Shown here: positions 6,027-12,955 of the stretch, one piece after another
How positions within the stretch are numbered: the first letter of the stretch is position 1
Layout: each line of letters begins with the position of its first letter
Assembly: GCA_021816565.1 (NCBI GenBank)
Contig: JAKAXN010000090.1
Coordinates: 527-13,581 of the forward strand
Direction: 5' to 3'
DNA length: 13,055 nt
From: Actinomycetes bacterium
GTDB taxonomy: Bacteria > Actinomycetota > Acidimicrobiia > Acidimicrobiales > Palsa-688
The notes under the pieces: model-generated
Seen by the model: only the letters and a program-made list of their open reading frames with translations
Databases searched by the model: none
Told to the model about the DNA's origin: nothing
Translations under genes and position numbers: made by a program

Positions 6027-7294
6027 CCGCCGGCGGGCGCCGGGGAAGCACCCGAGGGGCTGGACCCACCCGAGGAGCCGGGGGCACCGGCGGCCCTGGT
6101 GGCCGCCAGGCCGGCCTGCGCCTGGGCCAGGGCCTTCTTGACCTGGGGCACCAGCTGCGGGTCCGGATTGTGGTCGAGGTACCACTGCAACTCGGGGACG
6201 CTGTCGGCGTAGTCGCCCTCCCCGAGGAGGCTCACCCCCCGGTAGAGGTGGGCCGGGGCGTAGGAGGGCTGGGCCCGCTCGGCCGCGGCCAGCTCGGACA
6301 GTCCCTGCTTGAGGAGGCTGGGCTGGCCGGTCTGGGCCAGCAGCCATCCCATGGCGGTCAGGGCGTCCACCTGCTTCGGCTCCACCTTGAGGACCTTCTC
6401 GTAGTCCTTGAGGGCGCCGACCACGTCGTTCCTCTGGGCCGCCGCTGCGGCGTTCTGCAGGTCGGCCGCCACCTGCTGGTCGGGCAGCACCTGACCGGTG
6501 ATGGACTCCCCGGGCAGTCTGGTGCCCGACGAGGCGGCCACCGCCCACGACGCTCCGGCGGCCACCACGGCCAGCACCCCGCCGGTGGCCGCCCACCGGG
6601 TCCGGGTGCTCCAGCGCCGCCGGTCGGCCCGGCGCGGCCCCGATGACCCGGGGGCCGCGGCACCGGCCCCGGGGGGTCCACCGGGCCCGGGTGGGACACC
6701 CGGCGCGGGCGGTACCGCCCCGGGTTCGTCGATCACCGCAGTGGCCACTCCCCCGCCCGTGGGGGCGGCCACCGGAGCGGCTCCGGAGGCCGAGGGGCCC
6801 GCCGCGGCCGGGGTCTGCTGCGACGGCGCCACGGCCGTGCCCCCGGCGTCGGCACCCCCGGCGTCGAGCCCACCGGTCGCCAGTTCGGTGGCGCCCCGGC
6901 GGCGCCAGCGGAGGAGGACCAGCGACAGGACGCCCCCGGCCACGACCACCGCCACCACCGGGATCACCCACACCAGCAGGCCGATGCCGCTGGCCTGCGG
7001 CTTCTCCAGGATGCCGGCGCCGTATGACTGCACCAGACCGGCCAGGATCTGGTTGTCGGTCTCGCCGGCCTGCAGGTCCTTGCGGATCTGGTTGCGTATC
7101 TCCACCGACGGCGCCGCCTGCGACTGGGCCACCGTCTCGCCGTTGCAGACGGGGCAGCGCACCTGGGCGGCCAGGCTCTGGGCCCGGGCGTCGAGGCTGG
7201 GATGACCGCTGCGGTGCAGTCCGACGGCCAGGACCGCCACCGCCACCGCCACCAGAACCGCCCACGGCCCCCACCTGCGCAGCGCCGTCGTCAC
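6023..7294 (-). CDS. ccmH: CcmH fused to a CcmI/NrfG-like TPR domain (cytochrome c maturation)
   Basis: A 423-residue membrane protein and the last gene of the ccm operon. Residues 11-27 are a signal-anchor helix. Residues about 33-102 form the CcmH thiol-oxidoreductase domain with the redox pair C47-P-V-C50 (VRCPVCNGETVAQS), which helps reduce the apocytochrome CXXCH. A second helix spans 103-128. A roughly 100-residue Ala/Gly/Pro linker follows, flanked by Arg clusters (131-133 and 221-233) that suggest it is cytoplasmic. A third helix covers about 234-254. The C-terminal part (about 270-400) has TPR-like helices (NDVVGALKDYEKVLKVEP; PAHLYRGVSLLGEGDYADSV) of the kind that binds apocytochrome c. 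CcmH alone is usually about 150 residues, so this is a CcmH-CcmI type fusion. The GTG start at 7294 overlaps the ccmG stop by 4 nt (GTGA); an upstream in-frame extension exists but has no family similarity. Confidence 0.9.
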   Translation of the reverse strand: MTTALRRWGPWAVLVAVAVAVLAVGLHRSGHPSLDARAQSLAAQVRCPVCNGETVAQSQAAPSVEIRNQIRKDLQAGETDNQILAGLVQSYGAGILEKPQASGIGLLVWVIPVVAVVVAGGVLSLVLLRWRRRGATELATGGLDAGGADAGGTAVAPSQQTPAAAGPSASGAAPVAAPTGGGVATAVIDEPGAVPPAPGVPPGPGGPPGAGAAAPGSSGPRRADRRRWSTRTRWAATGGVLAVVAAGASWAVAASSGTRLPGESITGQVLPDQQVAADLQNAAAAAQRNDVVGALKDYEKVLKVEPKQVDALTAMGWLLAQTGQPSLLKQGLSELAAAERAQPSYAPAHLYRGVSLLGEGDYADSVPELQWYLDHNPDPQLVPQVKKALAQAQAGLAATRAAGAPGSSGGSSPSGASPAPAGG

Positions 7295-7878
7295 GCCGCG
7301 GAGGCCTTCTTGATGACGCCGTTCACCTGCGCCGCGGTCACCCCACCGGTGAACTTGGCGATCACCGTCCCCTGGGGGTCGACCAGGTACGACTCCGGTA
7401 TGCCCTCGACGCCGTAGGAGACCTCGGCGCCCGGATCGTTGACCGCCGGCCAGGTGGCCCCGCTGGAGCGCAGGAACTCCGCCAGGTGGGCCCGGTCGGT
7501 CGGGTCGAACGACACGGCCAGGACGACCGCGTCGCCGGTGGCGGCGTGCTCGTTCTCGAAGCGGACCAGCTGAGGGGTCTCCTGGCGGCACGGGACGCAC
7601 CAGCTGGCCGAGAAGTTGACCAGCACCCAGCGGCCCCGGTACTGCGACAGGGAGTACCGGTTGGCGCCGGAGAGGCTGGGCCCGGCGATCGGCGGGGCCG
7701 GCCGGCCCACCAGCGGGCTGGATGACGCACCGTGTCCGACCGGCTTGGATGCGGCCAGGACAGCGATCAGCACGGCCAGCACAGCGGCCACCGCCAGGGT
7801 GGTGTACAGCACCGTCCGGGACCGGCGGGGCTGCGGACCCCCCGCCGGGGCCGGCTCGTCGACGGTGGGCTCGTCCAC
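7291..7878 (-). CDS. ccmG: CcmG/TlpA/ResA-type membrane-anchored thioredoxin
   Basis: A protein of about 195 residues that supplies reductant for the CXXCH thiols of apocytochrome c. A short cytoplasmic N-terminus, Arg-rich just before the helix (R18, R19, R21), precedes one transmembrane anchor (about residues 23-43). The thioredoxin domain follows, starting at SPLVGRPAPP. The active-site pair is C94-V-P-C97 in FSASWCVPCRQETP, and the cis-proline is P161 in VEGIPESYLVD. I chose the GTG at 7878 because a GGAGG lies 8 nt upstream. GTG codons at 7893 and 7884 are in frame and would add only five or two residues. The 263-residue upstream extension reads through the end of ccmF and is not coding in this frame. 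The gene lies between ccmF (17-nt gap) and ccmH (4-nt overlap). It could equally be named resA or tlpA; the operon position favours ccmG. Confidence 0.91.
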   Translation of the reverse strand: MDEPTVDEPAPAGGPQPRRSRTVLYTTLAVAAVLAVLIAVLAASKPVGHGASSSPLVGRPAPPIAGPSLSGANRYSLSQYRGRWVLVNFSASWCVPCRQETPQLVRFENEHAATGDAVVLAVSFDPTDRAHLAEFLRSSGATWPAVNDPGAEVSYGVEGIPESYLVDPQGTVIAKFTGGVTAAQVNGVIKKASAA

Positions 7879-7886
7879 GGTCACGT

Positions 7887-7891
7887 CCTCC
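7887..7891 (-). promoter_or_regulatory. Ribosome binding site deciding the ccmG start
   Basis: GGAGG on the minus strand lies 8 nt upstream of the GTG at 7878. It lies only 2 nt upstream of the GTG at 7884 and within 2 nt of the GTG at 7893, so the spacing favours 7878. Confidence 0.55.
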
Positions 7892-7895
7892 ACGG

Positions 7896-9917
7896 TCAGG
7901 ACCCGACGCCCGCGCCGGACCCCCCGGCCGGGCCGGCCCCCACCGGCTCGGCCACGGCCTCCTCGGCCGGCGCCGACGCCGCGGTTGCGGCCGCGGGATC
8001 GCCGGTCCGACGGCGGCGGCGCCGGCCGGGCCAGGCGGCCAGGGCGGTGCCGATCAGCATCACCCCGCCCCCGATCCATATCCAGCTCACCAGCGGCTCG
8101 ACGATGACGCCGATCACGGCGGAGCCGCCGGGGTGCGTGGGCGGCGAGGCCAGGGTCAGGTAGATGTCCTCGGTGAGGGTGCTGCGCACCGAAGGCGTGC
8201 CGATGGCCTCGCTGGCGAAGGGGTAGTCGCTGATGGCCGGGGCGTAGCTCTGGCCGTGGTCGACGCTAACCACCGCCTGCAGGGCGGTGTGGGTGGAGGT
8301 GGCCAAGTTGCGGGTGCCCTCGAAGGTGAAGGAGTGGCCGTCGAAGTTGACCGTCTGGCCCTGGGTGATGGGCAGCTGGGCCGACGCCGCGAAGGAGTGG
8401 CTGGCGGCGAAGGCCACGGCGATGAACACCACGCCCAGATGGACCACCATCCCCCCGCCGCTGGCCCCGGTGAACCCCTTGAGGCCCTTGCGGCGCAGCT
8501 CCAGCCACAGCTGGCGCAGGGCCGAGGTACCGGCGAACGCCCCGAGACCGAACGCCAGGAGCGGGTTGAGCCCCCGGATGCCCCCGATCACGCACCCGGC
8601 GAGGGTGGCCACGGCCACGGCGGCGGGCCAGAACAGCCTGGTCCGCAGCAGTCCCGGGGTGGTCTGGCGCCACGGGAGGATGGGGGCCACCGCCATCAGG
8701 AACAGGATGCAGACCACCACCGGCATGGTCATGCGGTCGAAGTAGGGCGAGCCGACGGTGATCTGGGACCCGTTGACCGCCTGGGCGATCAGCGGAAAGA
8801 CCGTTCCCAGCAGGACGATCAGAGCGAACGCCCCGAAGAGGAAGTTGTTGGCCAGGAAGGCCGCCTCGCGCGACACCGGGGAGCTGATCGACCCGGGCGA
8901 GCGCAGCATGTCGCCCCGCCAGGCCAGCAGGCCGACGGAGAGCACCACGATCACCACGAAGAACGTCAAAAGGGCCGGCCCGATGCCGCTGTTGTTGAAC
9001 GAGTGGACCGAGTTGAACACCCCCGAGCGGGTCAGGAAGGTGGCCAGCACGGTGAGGCTGAAGGTGGAGATCAGCAGCGACAGGTTCCAGACCCGCAGCA
9101 TGCCCCGCCGCTCCTGGACCATCACCGAGTGCAGGAAGGCGGTGCCGGTGATCCACGGAAGGAAGGCGGCGTTCTCGACGGGGTCCCAGGCCCAGTAGCC
9201 GCCCCATCCGAGCACCTCGTAGCTCCACCAGGCCCCGAGGATCACGCCGACGGTCAGGAAGCCCCAGGCGAACAGGGTCCAGCGGCGGGTCTCCAGCAGC
9301 CATCCCTCGCCCACCCGGCCGGTGATCAGCCCGGCGCAGGCGAAGACGAACGGGATGGTGAAGCCCACCATACCGAGGTAGAGGATCGGGGGGTGGAAGG
9401 CCACCAGGATGTGGTTCTGCAGCAGCGGATCCGGCCCCGGCCCGTCGGTCGGTATCGGGCCCTTCACCTGGGTGAAGGGATTGGAGGCGGTCAGCATCAG
9501 CCCGAAGAAGAAAGCCACCACGGCGTAGGCGATGGCGGTGGCCCAGCCGACCAGCGGATCGGTGGCCCGGTGGCGGAAGCGCCAGCCCATGGCCGCCACG
9601 TACAGGGCCAGCACCAGGCCCCACAGGAGGATGGAGCCCGACAGGTTGGACCACATGGCGGTGATGCGGAACAGCAGCGGGGTGGAGACGCTGTCGTTGC
9701 CGGCCACGTACTGCAGGGAGAAGTCCCGGGTGATCAGGGCGTGCTGCATGGCCGCGACGGCCGCCACCGCCCCGATCAGGATCACCCAGGTGTAGGTCCG
9801 CCCGGCCCGGACGAGGTTGGTACGGCCCTTGAGCAGCCCGATGACCAGGGTGATGCAGCCGAGGACGGCGGCCCCGAAGACCAGCAGGTCGGCGCTCTCG
9901 CCGGCGGCCGCGTTCAC
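7896..9917 (-). CDS. ccmF: CcmF, System I holocytochrome c synthase subunit
   Basis: A 673-residue polytopic membrane protein that, with CcmH, takes heme from holo-CcmE and ligates it to apocytochrome c. It has about 14-15 hydrophobic helices. The tryptophan-rich WWD heme-handling motif spans about residues 230-248 (WWSYEVLGWGGYWAWDPVE). The four conserved histidines are all present: H175 (VAFHPP), H263 (FLHSVM), H305 (NSVHSF) and H493 (MVVHLG). Each is offset by two from the E. coli positions I recall (173, 261, 303, 491). A large extracytoplasmic domain lies at about 505-600. After the last helix come six arginines (632-637) and a non-conserved Ala/Glu/Gly tail. The length is close to the usual 650. 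The GTG start at 9917 overlaps the ccmE stop by 4 nt (GTGA), with GGGGAA upstream as a possible ribosome binding site. The complement of this gene contains a long spurious open frame caused by GC bias. Confidence 0.97.
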   Translation of the reverse strand: MNAAAGESADLLVFGAAVLGCITLVIGLLKGRTNLVRAGRTYTWVILIGAVAAVAAMQHALITRDFSLQYVAGNDSVSTPLLFRITAMWSNLSGSILLWGLVLALYVAAMGWRFRHRATDPLVGWATAIAYAVVAFFFGLMLTASNPFTQVKGPIPTDGPGPDPLLQNHILVAFHPPILYLGMVGFTIPFVFACAGLITGRVGEGWLLETRRWTLFAWGFLTVGVILGAWWSYEVLGWGGYWAWDPVENAAFLPWITGTAFLHSVMVQERRGMLRVWNLSLLISTFSLTVLATFLTRSGVFNSVHSFNNSGIGPALLTFFVVIVVLSVGLLAWRGDMLRSPGSISSPVSREAAFLANNFLFGAFALIVLLGTVFPLIAQAVNGSQITVGSPYFDRMTMPVVVCILFLMAVAPILPWRQTTPGLLRTRLFWPAAVAVATLAGCVIGGIRGLNPLLAFGLGAFAGTSALRQLWLELRRKGLKGFTGASGGGMVVHLGVVFIAVAFAASHSFAASAQLPITQGQTVNFDGHSFTFEGTRNLATSTHTALQAVVSVDHGQSYAPAISDYPFASEAIGTPSVRSTLTEDIYLTLASPPTHPGGSAVIGVIVEPLVSWIWIGGGVMLIGTALAAWPGRRRRRRTGDPAAATAASAPAEEAVAEPVGAGPAGGSGAGVGS

Positions 9918-10474
9918 GGCTTCCCCGCCGGGGTGCCGGCGGCCGGGGACCCGGGAGCGGGGGTCTGCGGCTTGAGCCGGTCAGGGTGGGCGGCCACGTA
10001 GCTGGCGGTGTGCTTGACCATGATCAGGTCGCTGTGGAACACCGGGCCGGCGGCCCCGAAATGGCCCTCCAGCACCACCGGGATCCCCGGCTTGAACAGC
10101 TCCGGCGGCTCCTTGCTGTCGAGCACCGGCACGGTGACGCCGTTGGAGGTGATGGAGAACGACGTCACGTTGCCCACCCGCCTCACGTTGTCGTCCACGG
10201 TGCCCTCGATGCGGAACTGCCGGGTCCCGAGCGACGCCCGGTCGGCGACGGCCTGGTTGGCCGTCTTGAAGTACTCGGTGGCGTTACCGAGGCCCTGGAA
10301 CAGCAGGAACGCCACCGCCCCGGCGATGACCACCCCGGCGGCGATCTGGCGGCGACGGGAACCCAGGAAGGTGCGCTTGCGCACCGACGGCGCAGCCGGC
10401 GGGATGCTTCCCTGGCCCTGCGGCCCCCCGGCCGCGGGTGCGGGACTGGCGGGGGTGCCGGTGGTCAGCGCCAC
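9914..10474 (-). CDS. ccmE: CcmE, periplasmic heme chaperone
   Basis: A 186-residue protein anchored by one N-terminal helix (about residues 43-61, after the basic stretch RKRTFLGSRRR), with an OB-fold beta-barrel outside the membrane. CcmE binds heme covalently and carries it from CcmCD to CcmFH. The heme-attachment region is KHTASYV, giving H155 as the covalent ligand and Y159 four residues later; E. coli has HDENY. This is the HxxxY type rather than the CxxxY variant known from some other lineages. Further family marks are TEYFKTANQAV (about 66-76), RFRIEGTV-like GTRQFRIEGTV (83-93) and PELFKPGIPVVLEG (124-137). A Pro/Ala/Gly tail ends the protein. The GTG at 10474 lies within the end of ccmD (10-nt overlap), so translation is probably coupled. 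The upstream in-frame extension belongs to other genes. Confidence 0.95.
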   Translation of the reverse strand: MALTTGTPASPAPAAGGPQGQGSIPPAAPSVRKRTFLGSRRRQIAAGVVIAGAVAFLLFQGLGNATEYFKTANQAVADRASLGTRQFRIEGTVDDNVRRVGNVTSFSITSNGVTVPVLDSKEPPELFKPGIPVVLEGHFGAAGPVFHSDLIMVKHTASYVAAHPDRLKPQTPAPGSPAAGTPAGKP

Positions 10475-10593
10475 GTCTTCTCGCCCGGGGGGAGGCTGCG
10501 TCCGAGCACCCGGCCCCGCCTGAGCGTGCGCCAGGTGTAGACGACCAGGATGGCTGCGGTGGCCCCCCACCCGCCGGCTACATAGCCGTTCAC
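10465..10593 (-). CDS. ccmD: CcmD, small membrane subunit of the heme-handling complex
   Basis: A 42-residue protein that is easy to miss because it is embedded in a longer open frame. It starts MNGYVAGGWGATAAI, has one transmembrane helix (about residues 7-21), and continues with a basic cytoplasmic side (TWRTLRRGRVLGRSL). Size, a single helix followed by arginines, and position between ccmC and ccmE are diagnostic of CcmD, which in known systems helps release holo-CcmE from the CcmABC complex. The GTG start at 10593 overlaps the ccmC stop by 4 nt (GTGA), with AGGAG about 11 nt upstream. Its 3' end overlaps ccmE by 10 nt. The sequence itself is little conserved in this family, so the call rests on context and topology. 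Confidence 0.85.
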   Translation of the reverse strand: MNGYVAGGWGATAAILVVYTWRTLRRGRVLGRSLPPGEKTWR

Positions 10594-11408
10594 GAGATCT
10601 GCTCTCCTTCTGATGCGGCGGCTGTGACGATCCCCAGGGGCCCGCCGGCGGCGGCCGGCACCGGGACGGCCGGGGCTGCGGCGGTGACCACCCCGCCCTC
10701 GGCCCGCCGCTCGGCGATGGCCACGGCGAAGCCCTCCTCCTCGTAGCGGTCCTCCAGGACCTCCACCCGGTAGCGGTGGATGAGCAGCCAGGTGAACACC
10801 AGGCCGTAGGCGACGAACGACAGGAGCATGGTCCAGAGCTGGAGCCCGTGGATGAGCGGGTTGGCCCGGAACAGGGTGTTGCCCTGGTGGAGGGTCTGCC
10901 ACCAGGTGGTGGCCTCGTGGTCGACCGGGACCAGGAGGGCGCACACCACCGCCACCACAGCCGACCGCTTGGCCCTCGGCTCGGGATCCCCGCTGGTGCG
11001 GCGCAGGGCCAGGTACCCGATGAACACCGCGCACAGCAGGGCGGTGAGGGTCAGTCGGGCGTCCCAGGTCCACCACACCCCCCACGACCCGCGACCCCAG
11101 ATCGAGCCGGTGACCAGGGTTATGACGCAGAAGACCACACCGACCTCGGCTGAGGCCGCGGCCAGGCGGTCCCAACGCCGGCTGCGGGTGCGGGGCCACA
11201 GGTAGGCCAGGCTGGCCAGGGCACTCATTCCGAAGCCGACGTAGCAGGCGGTGGCCGCCGCCGGGTGCACGTAGAGCAACCGGACCAGCTGACCCTGCAC
11301 CTGGTCCGGGGGCGAGACCACCAGGCCCAGCCAGGCGGTGAGGGCCACCGCCACGATGGCGGCCAGACCCAGGCCCCTTGTGAGTTTGTCTCCGGTTCCG
11401 GCGTGCAT
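10590..11408 (-). CDS. ccmC: CcmC, heme-handling membrane protein
   Basis: A 272-residue protein with six transmembrane helices that presents heme to CcmE. The WWD domain spans about residues 104-120 (WGRGSWGVWWTWDARLT). The flanking heme-ligand histidines are H48 (LLYVHPA) and H174 (WWQTLHQG), matching the two conserved histidines of E. coli CcmC. PVDHEATTWWQTLHQGNT precedes the final helices. The C-terminal 55 residues or so, after the last helix, are an Ala/Val/Pro/Glu-rich extension (218-272) not expected in E. coli CcmC (about 245 residues). The ATG at 11408 overlaps the ccmB stop by one base (TGATG) and has GGAGGA 6 nt upstream. The in-frame extension upstream of this ATG runs through ccmB in another frame and has no family similarity. 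Confidence 0.96.
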   Translation of the reverse strand: MHAGTGDKLTRGLGLAAIVAVALTAWLGLVVSPPDQVQGQLVRLLYVHPAAATACYVGFGMSALASLAYLWPRTRSRRWDRLAAASAEVGVVFCVITLVTGSIWGRGSWGVWWTWDARLTLTALLCAVFIGYLALRRTSGDPEPRAKRSAVVAVVCALLVPVDHEATTWWQTLHQGNTLFRANPLIHGLQLWTMLLSFVAYGLVFTWLLIHRYRVEVLEDRYEEEGFAVAIAERRAEGGVVTAAAPAVPVPAAAGGPLGIVTAAASEGEQIS

Positions 11409-12076
11409 CAGGCGTCCTCCACCAACGTCGAGAATGACAGGATTCCGGCCGCTACGTAGATCGCCGCAAAGCTCGCGAGCAGCGAGAGCCACTTCCAGCC
11501 GTCGGTGGCGCTGGTGCCGAGCGCGGCCATCCACGCCTGGGTGGCGCCGAGCAGGACCGGGGCGACCACCGGGAGTATGAGCAGCGGGAGCAGGGTCTCG
11601 CGGACCTGGAGCCCCGAGGCCACCATCCCGTACACGGTGCCGGCCGCGGCCAGGCCGACAGTGGCGCACAGCGCGCTCAGGACCAGCAGGGCCGGATCGT
11701 GCAGCTTGGTGTCGAACAGCACCACCACACCGAGACCCAGGAGCAACTCGAGCACAACCAGTTGGGCGGCCACCGCCGCTAACTTACCCAGAAATATGCC
11801 CGCCGGGTCCAGTCCCGACAGCCGAAGGCCGTCCTTGGCCCCGTCGACCGCCTCGATGGCGTAGCTGCGCTGCACGGCCAGCAGGGACGACAGCAGCACC
11901 GCCACCCAGAACAGCCCGGGGGCGGTCTTGGTCAAGATGGCGTGATCCTGGTCGAACGCGAACCCGAACAGCAGCAGGACCAGCACCGCGTACGGCGCCA
12001 CCTGCATGGTCGTGACCCGGCTCTGCAGCTCCACCCGCAGGTCCTTGCCCCCGACGACCAGGGCGTCACGCCACAT
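11408..12076 (-). CDS. ccmB: CcmB, ABC transporter permease of System I cytochrome c maturation
   Basis: A 222-residue, six-helix permease that pairs with CcmA; the complex drives release of holo-CcmE. Recognisable family segments are the N-terminal KDLRVELQSR (11-20), the FAFD step after helix 1, the cytoplasmic loop with EAVDGAKDGLRLSGLDP (75-91), and LLPLLILPVVAPVLLGATQA (162-181). The length matches the usual 220. I chose the ATG at 12076 rather than one 19 codons upstream because GGAGGTGG lies about 9 nt upstream and the family begins here. The gene overlaps ccmA by 11 nt and ccmC by one base. Confidence 0.95.
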   Translation of the reverse strand: MWRDALVVGGKDLRVELQSRVTTMQVAPYAVLVLLLFGFAFDQDHAILTKTAPGLFWVAVLLSSLLAVQRSYAIEAVDGAKDGLRLSGLDPAGIFLGKLAAVAAQLVVLELLLGLGVVVLFDTKLHDPALLVLSALCATVGLAAAGTVYGMVASGLQVRETLLPLLILPVVAPVLLGATQAWMAALGTSATDGWKWLSLLASFAAIYVAAGILSFSTLVEDA

Positions 12077-12794
12077 GGCCGGCCACCTCCGCGTCTGACA
12101 GGCCGGTAGGGTCGCCTGCTCCGGGACCGGCACCGTCCAGCGCCGGCGCGGCGCCCGCCGAGGTGACCACGCCGCCGGCGACGGTGACGACCCTGGTGGC
12201 GAGCGGGCCGGCCCGGTCGGACTCGTGCGAGGCCAGGAGGACGGTGCGCCCGGCGGCTGCCGCGGCGGCTATCTCCCGGTCCAGCAGATCCCGGTTGTCG
12301 GCATCGAGGCCGGCGTGGGGCTCGTCGAGCAGCCACAGCTCCGGGTTGCGGGCCAACAGGACGGCCAGGGACACCCGCCGCCGCTGCCCGGCCGAGAGGG
12401 AAGCCACCCGGGTCCCGGCCAACCGGCCCGACAGGCCCAGGCGCTCCATCACCGGATCGGCCGCCGCCACCGGCGCCCCCGCAGCCCTCAGGCCGAAGCG
12501 GACGTTGTCCCGGGCGGTCAGCTCGTCGTAGAGGCCGGTGGCGTGGCCGAGCAGGCCGATCCGGCGGCGGACCGCCCGCTGGTCGCGCACCAGGTCGGCC
12601 CCGAGCACCACGGCCTCCCCTCCGACGACGCGCAGCAGCCCGGCGCAGGCCCGCAGCAGGCTGGTCTTGCCGGCCCCGTTCGACCCGCGCACCAGCACCA
12701 CCTCACCGCGGGTCACGTCGAGGTCCGCGCCGGCCAGGACGGGGAAGTTGCCGGCCAGCGCCACAGCGGAGCGAAAACGGATCACCTGGTCCAT
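12066..12794 (-). CDS. ccmA: CcmA, ABC transporter ATPase of System I cytochrome c maturation
   Basis: A 242-residue cytoplasmic ATPase and first gene of the ccm operon. The nucleotide-binding parts are complete: Walker A GSNGAGKT (37-44), the Q-loop region around GLLGHATGLYDELTARDN (80-97), the signature LSAGQRRR (133-140), Walker B LWLLDEP (153-159) followed by HAGLD, and the switch histidine in LLASHES (186-192). The GHATGLYDELTARDN segment and the RGSNGAGKTSLLR start are characteristic of CcmA among ABC ATPases. A Gly/Ala/Asp-rich tail of about 25 residues follows. The ATG at 12794 has no Shine-Dalgarno. A TACCGT -10-like hexamer lies 13 nt upstream, so the leader would be very short. The gene overlaps ccmB by 11 nt. 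Confidence 0.95.
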   Translation of the reverse strand: MDQVIRFRSAVALAGNFPVLAGADLDVTRGEVVLVRGSNGAGKTSLLRACAGLLRVVGGEAVVLGADLVRDQRAVRRRIGLLGHATGLYDELTARDNVRFGLRAAGAPVAAADPVMERLGLSGRLAGTRVASLSAGQRRRVSLAVLLARNPELWLLDEPHAGLDADNRDLLDREIAAAAAAGRTVLLASHESDRAGPLATRVVTVAGGVVTSAGAAPALDGAGPGAGDPTGLSDAEVAGHVA

Positions 12795-12807
12795 GACGAC
12801 CGGCTCA

Positions 12808-12813
12808 ACGGTA
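12808..12813 (-). promoter_or_regulatory. Candidate -10 element of the ccm operon
   Basis: TACCGT on the minus strand fits the actinobacterial TANNNT pattern and ends 13 nt before the ccmA ATG, predicting a leader of about 6-7 nt. The -35 position is not convincing. It is the only plausible promoter seen upstream of eight tightly overlapped genes, so it probably drives the whole operon. Confidence 0.38.
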
Positions 12814-12835
12814 GCGACGACCGGCGCTTCTCTGC

Positions 12836-12854
12836 CATCCGGGGCCCCCGGATG
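12836..12854. repeat. Perfect 19-nt palindrome in the ccmA divergent intergenic region
   Basis: The sequence CATCCGGGGCCCCCGGATG has 9-bp perfect arms around a single central base. It lies in the 161-nt gap between ccmA and the divergent gene at 12956, just upstream of the putative ccm -10 element (near its -35). A regulator binding here could act on both genes. It is GC-rich but long for a chance palindrome. No regulator in the window is obviously tied to it. The rest of the gap holds only the two candidate promoters. Confidence 0.5.
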
Positions 12855-12943
12855 CGACGGGCGTCACACAGGGCGGCGGCCCGGCGGCCGGGTGTCCGGG
12901 GCCGACCGCGCTGGGAAGCCGCGACCGCAACGCCCCGAGCCGG

Positions 12944-12955
12944 TACCGTCACCAC
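12944..12955 (+). promoter_or_regulatory. Candidate -10 element and leaderless start of the right-edge gene
   Basis: TACCGT (12944-12949) is followed by six bases and then a GTG at 12956. This repeats the hexamer-N6-GTG geometry seen at 4100 on the plus strand and at 2727 on the minus strand. No Shine-Dalgarno precedes the GTG. Confidence 0.4.

Noticed and set aside
6640..6740. Gly/Pro/Ala-rich repeat-like DNA as a tandem repeat or recombination hotspot
   Set aside because: It encodes the low-complexity linker of the CcmH-TPR fusion. The DNA shows no regular repeat unit.
5301..7274. A 657-codon minus-strand frame spanning the desulfurase and ccmH regions
   Set aside because: It is out of frame with both ccmH and the desulfurase and has no recognisable domain, only Gly/Arg/Pro-rich sequence.
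7879..8079. N-terminal extension of ccmG through the end of ccmF
   Set aside because: The extension is Arg/Gly-rich, lies within the ccmF coding region and has no signal or domain. A well-placed GGAGG supports the shorter start.
7722..10001. A 759-codon open frame on the plus strand, antisense to ccmF
   Set aside because: Its translation is rich in Gly, Arg, Gln, His and Pro with no hydrophobic or domain pattern, as expected from the complement of a GC-rich gene. CcmF on the other strand has every conserved residue.
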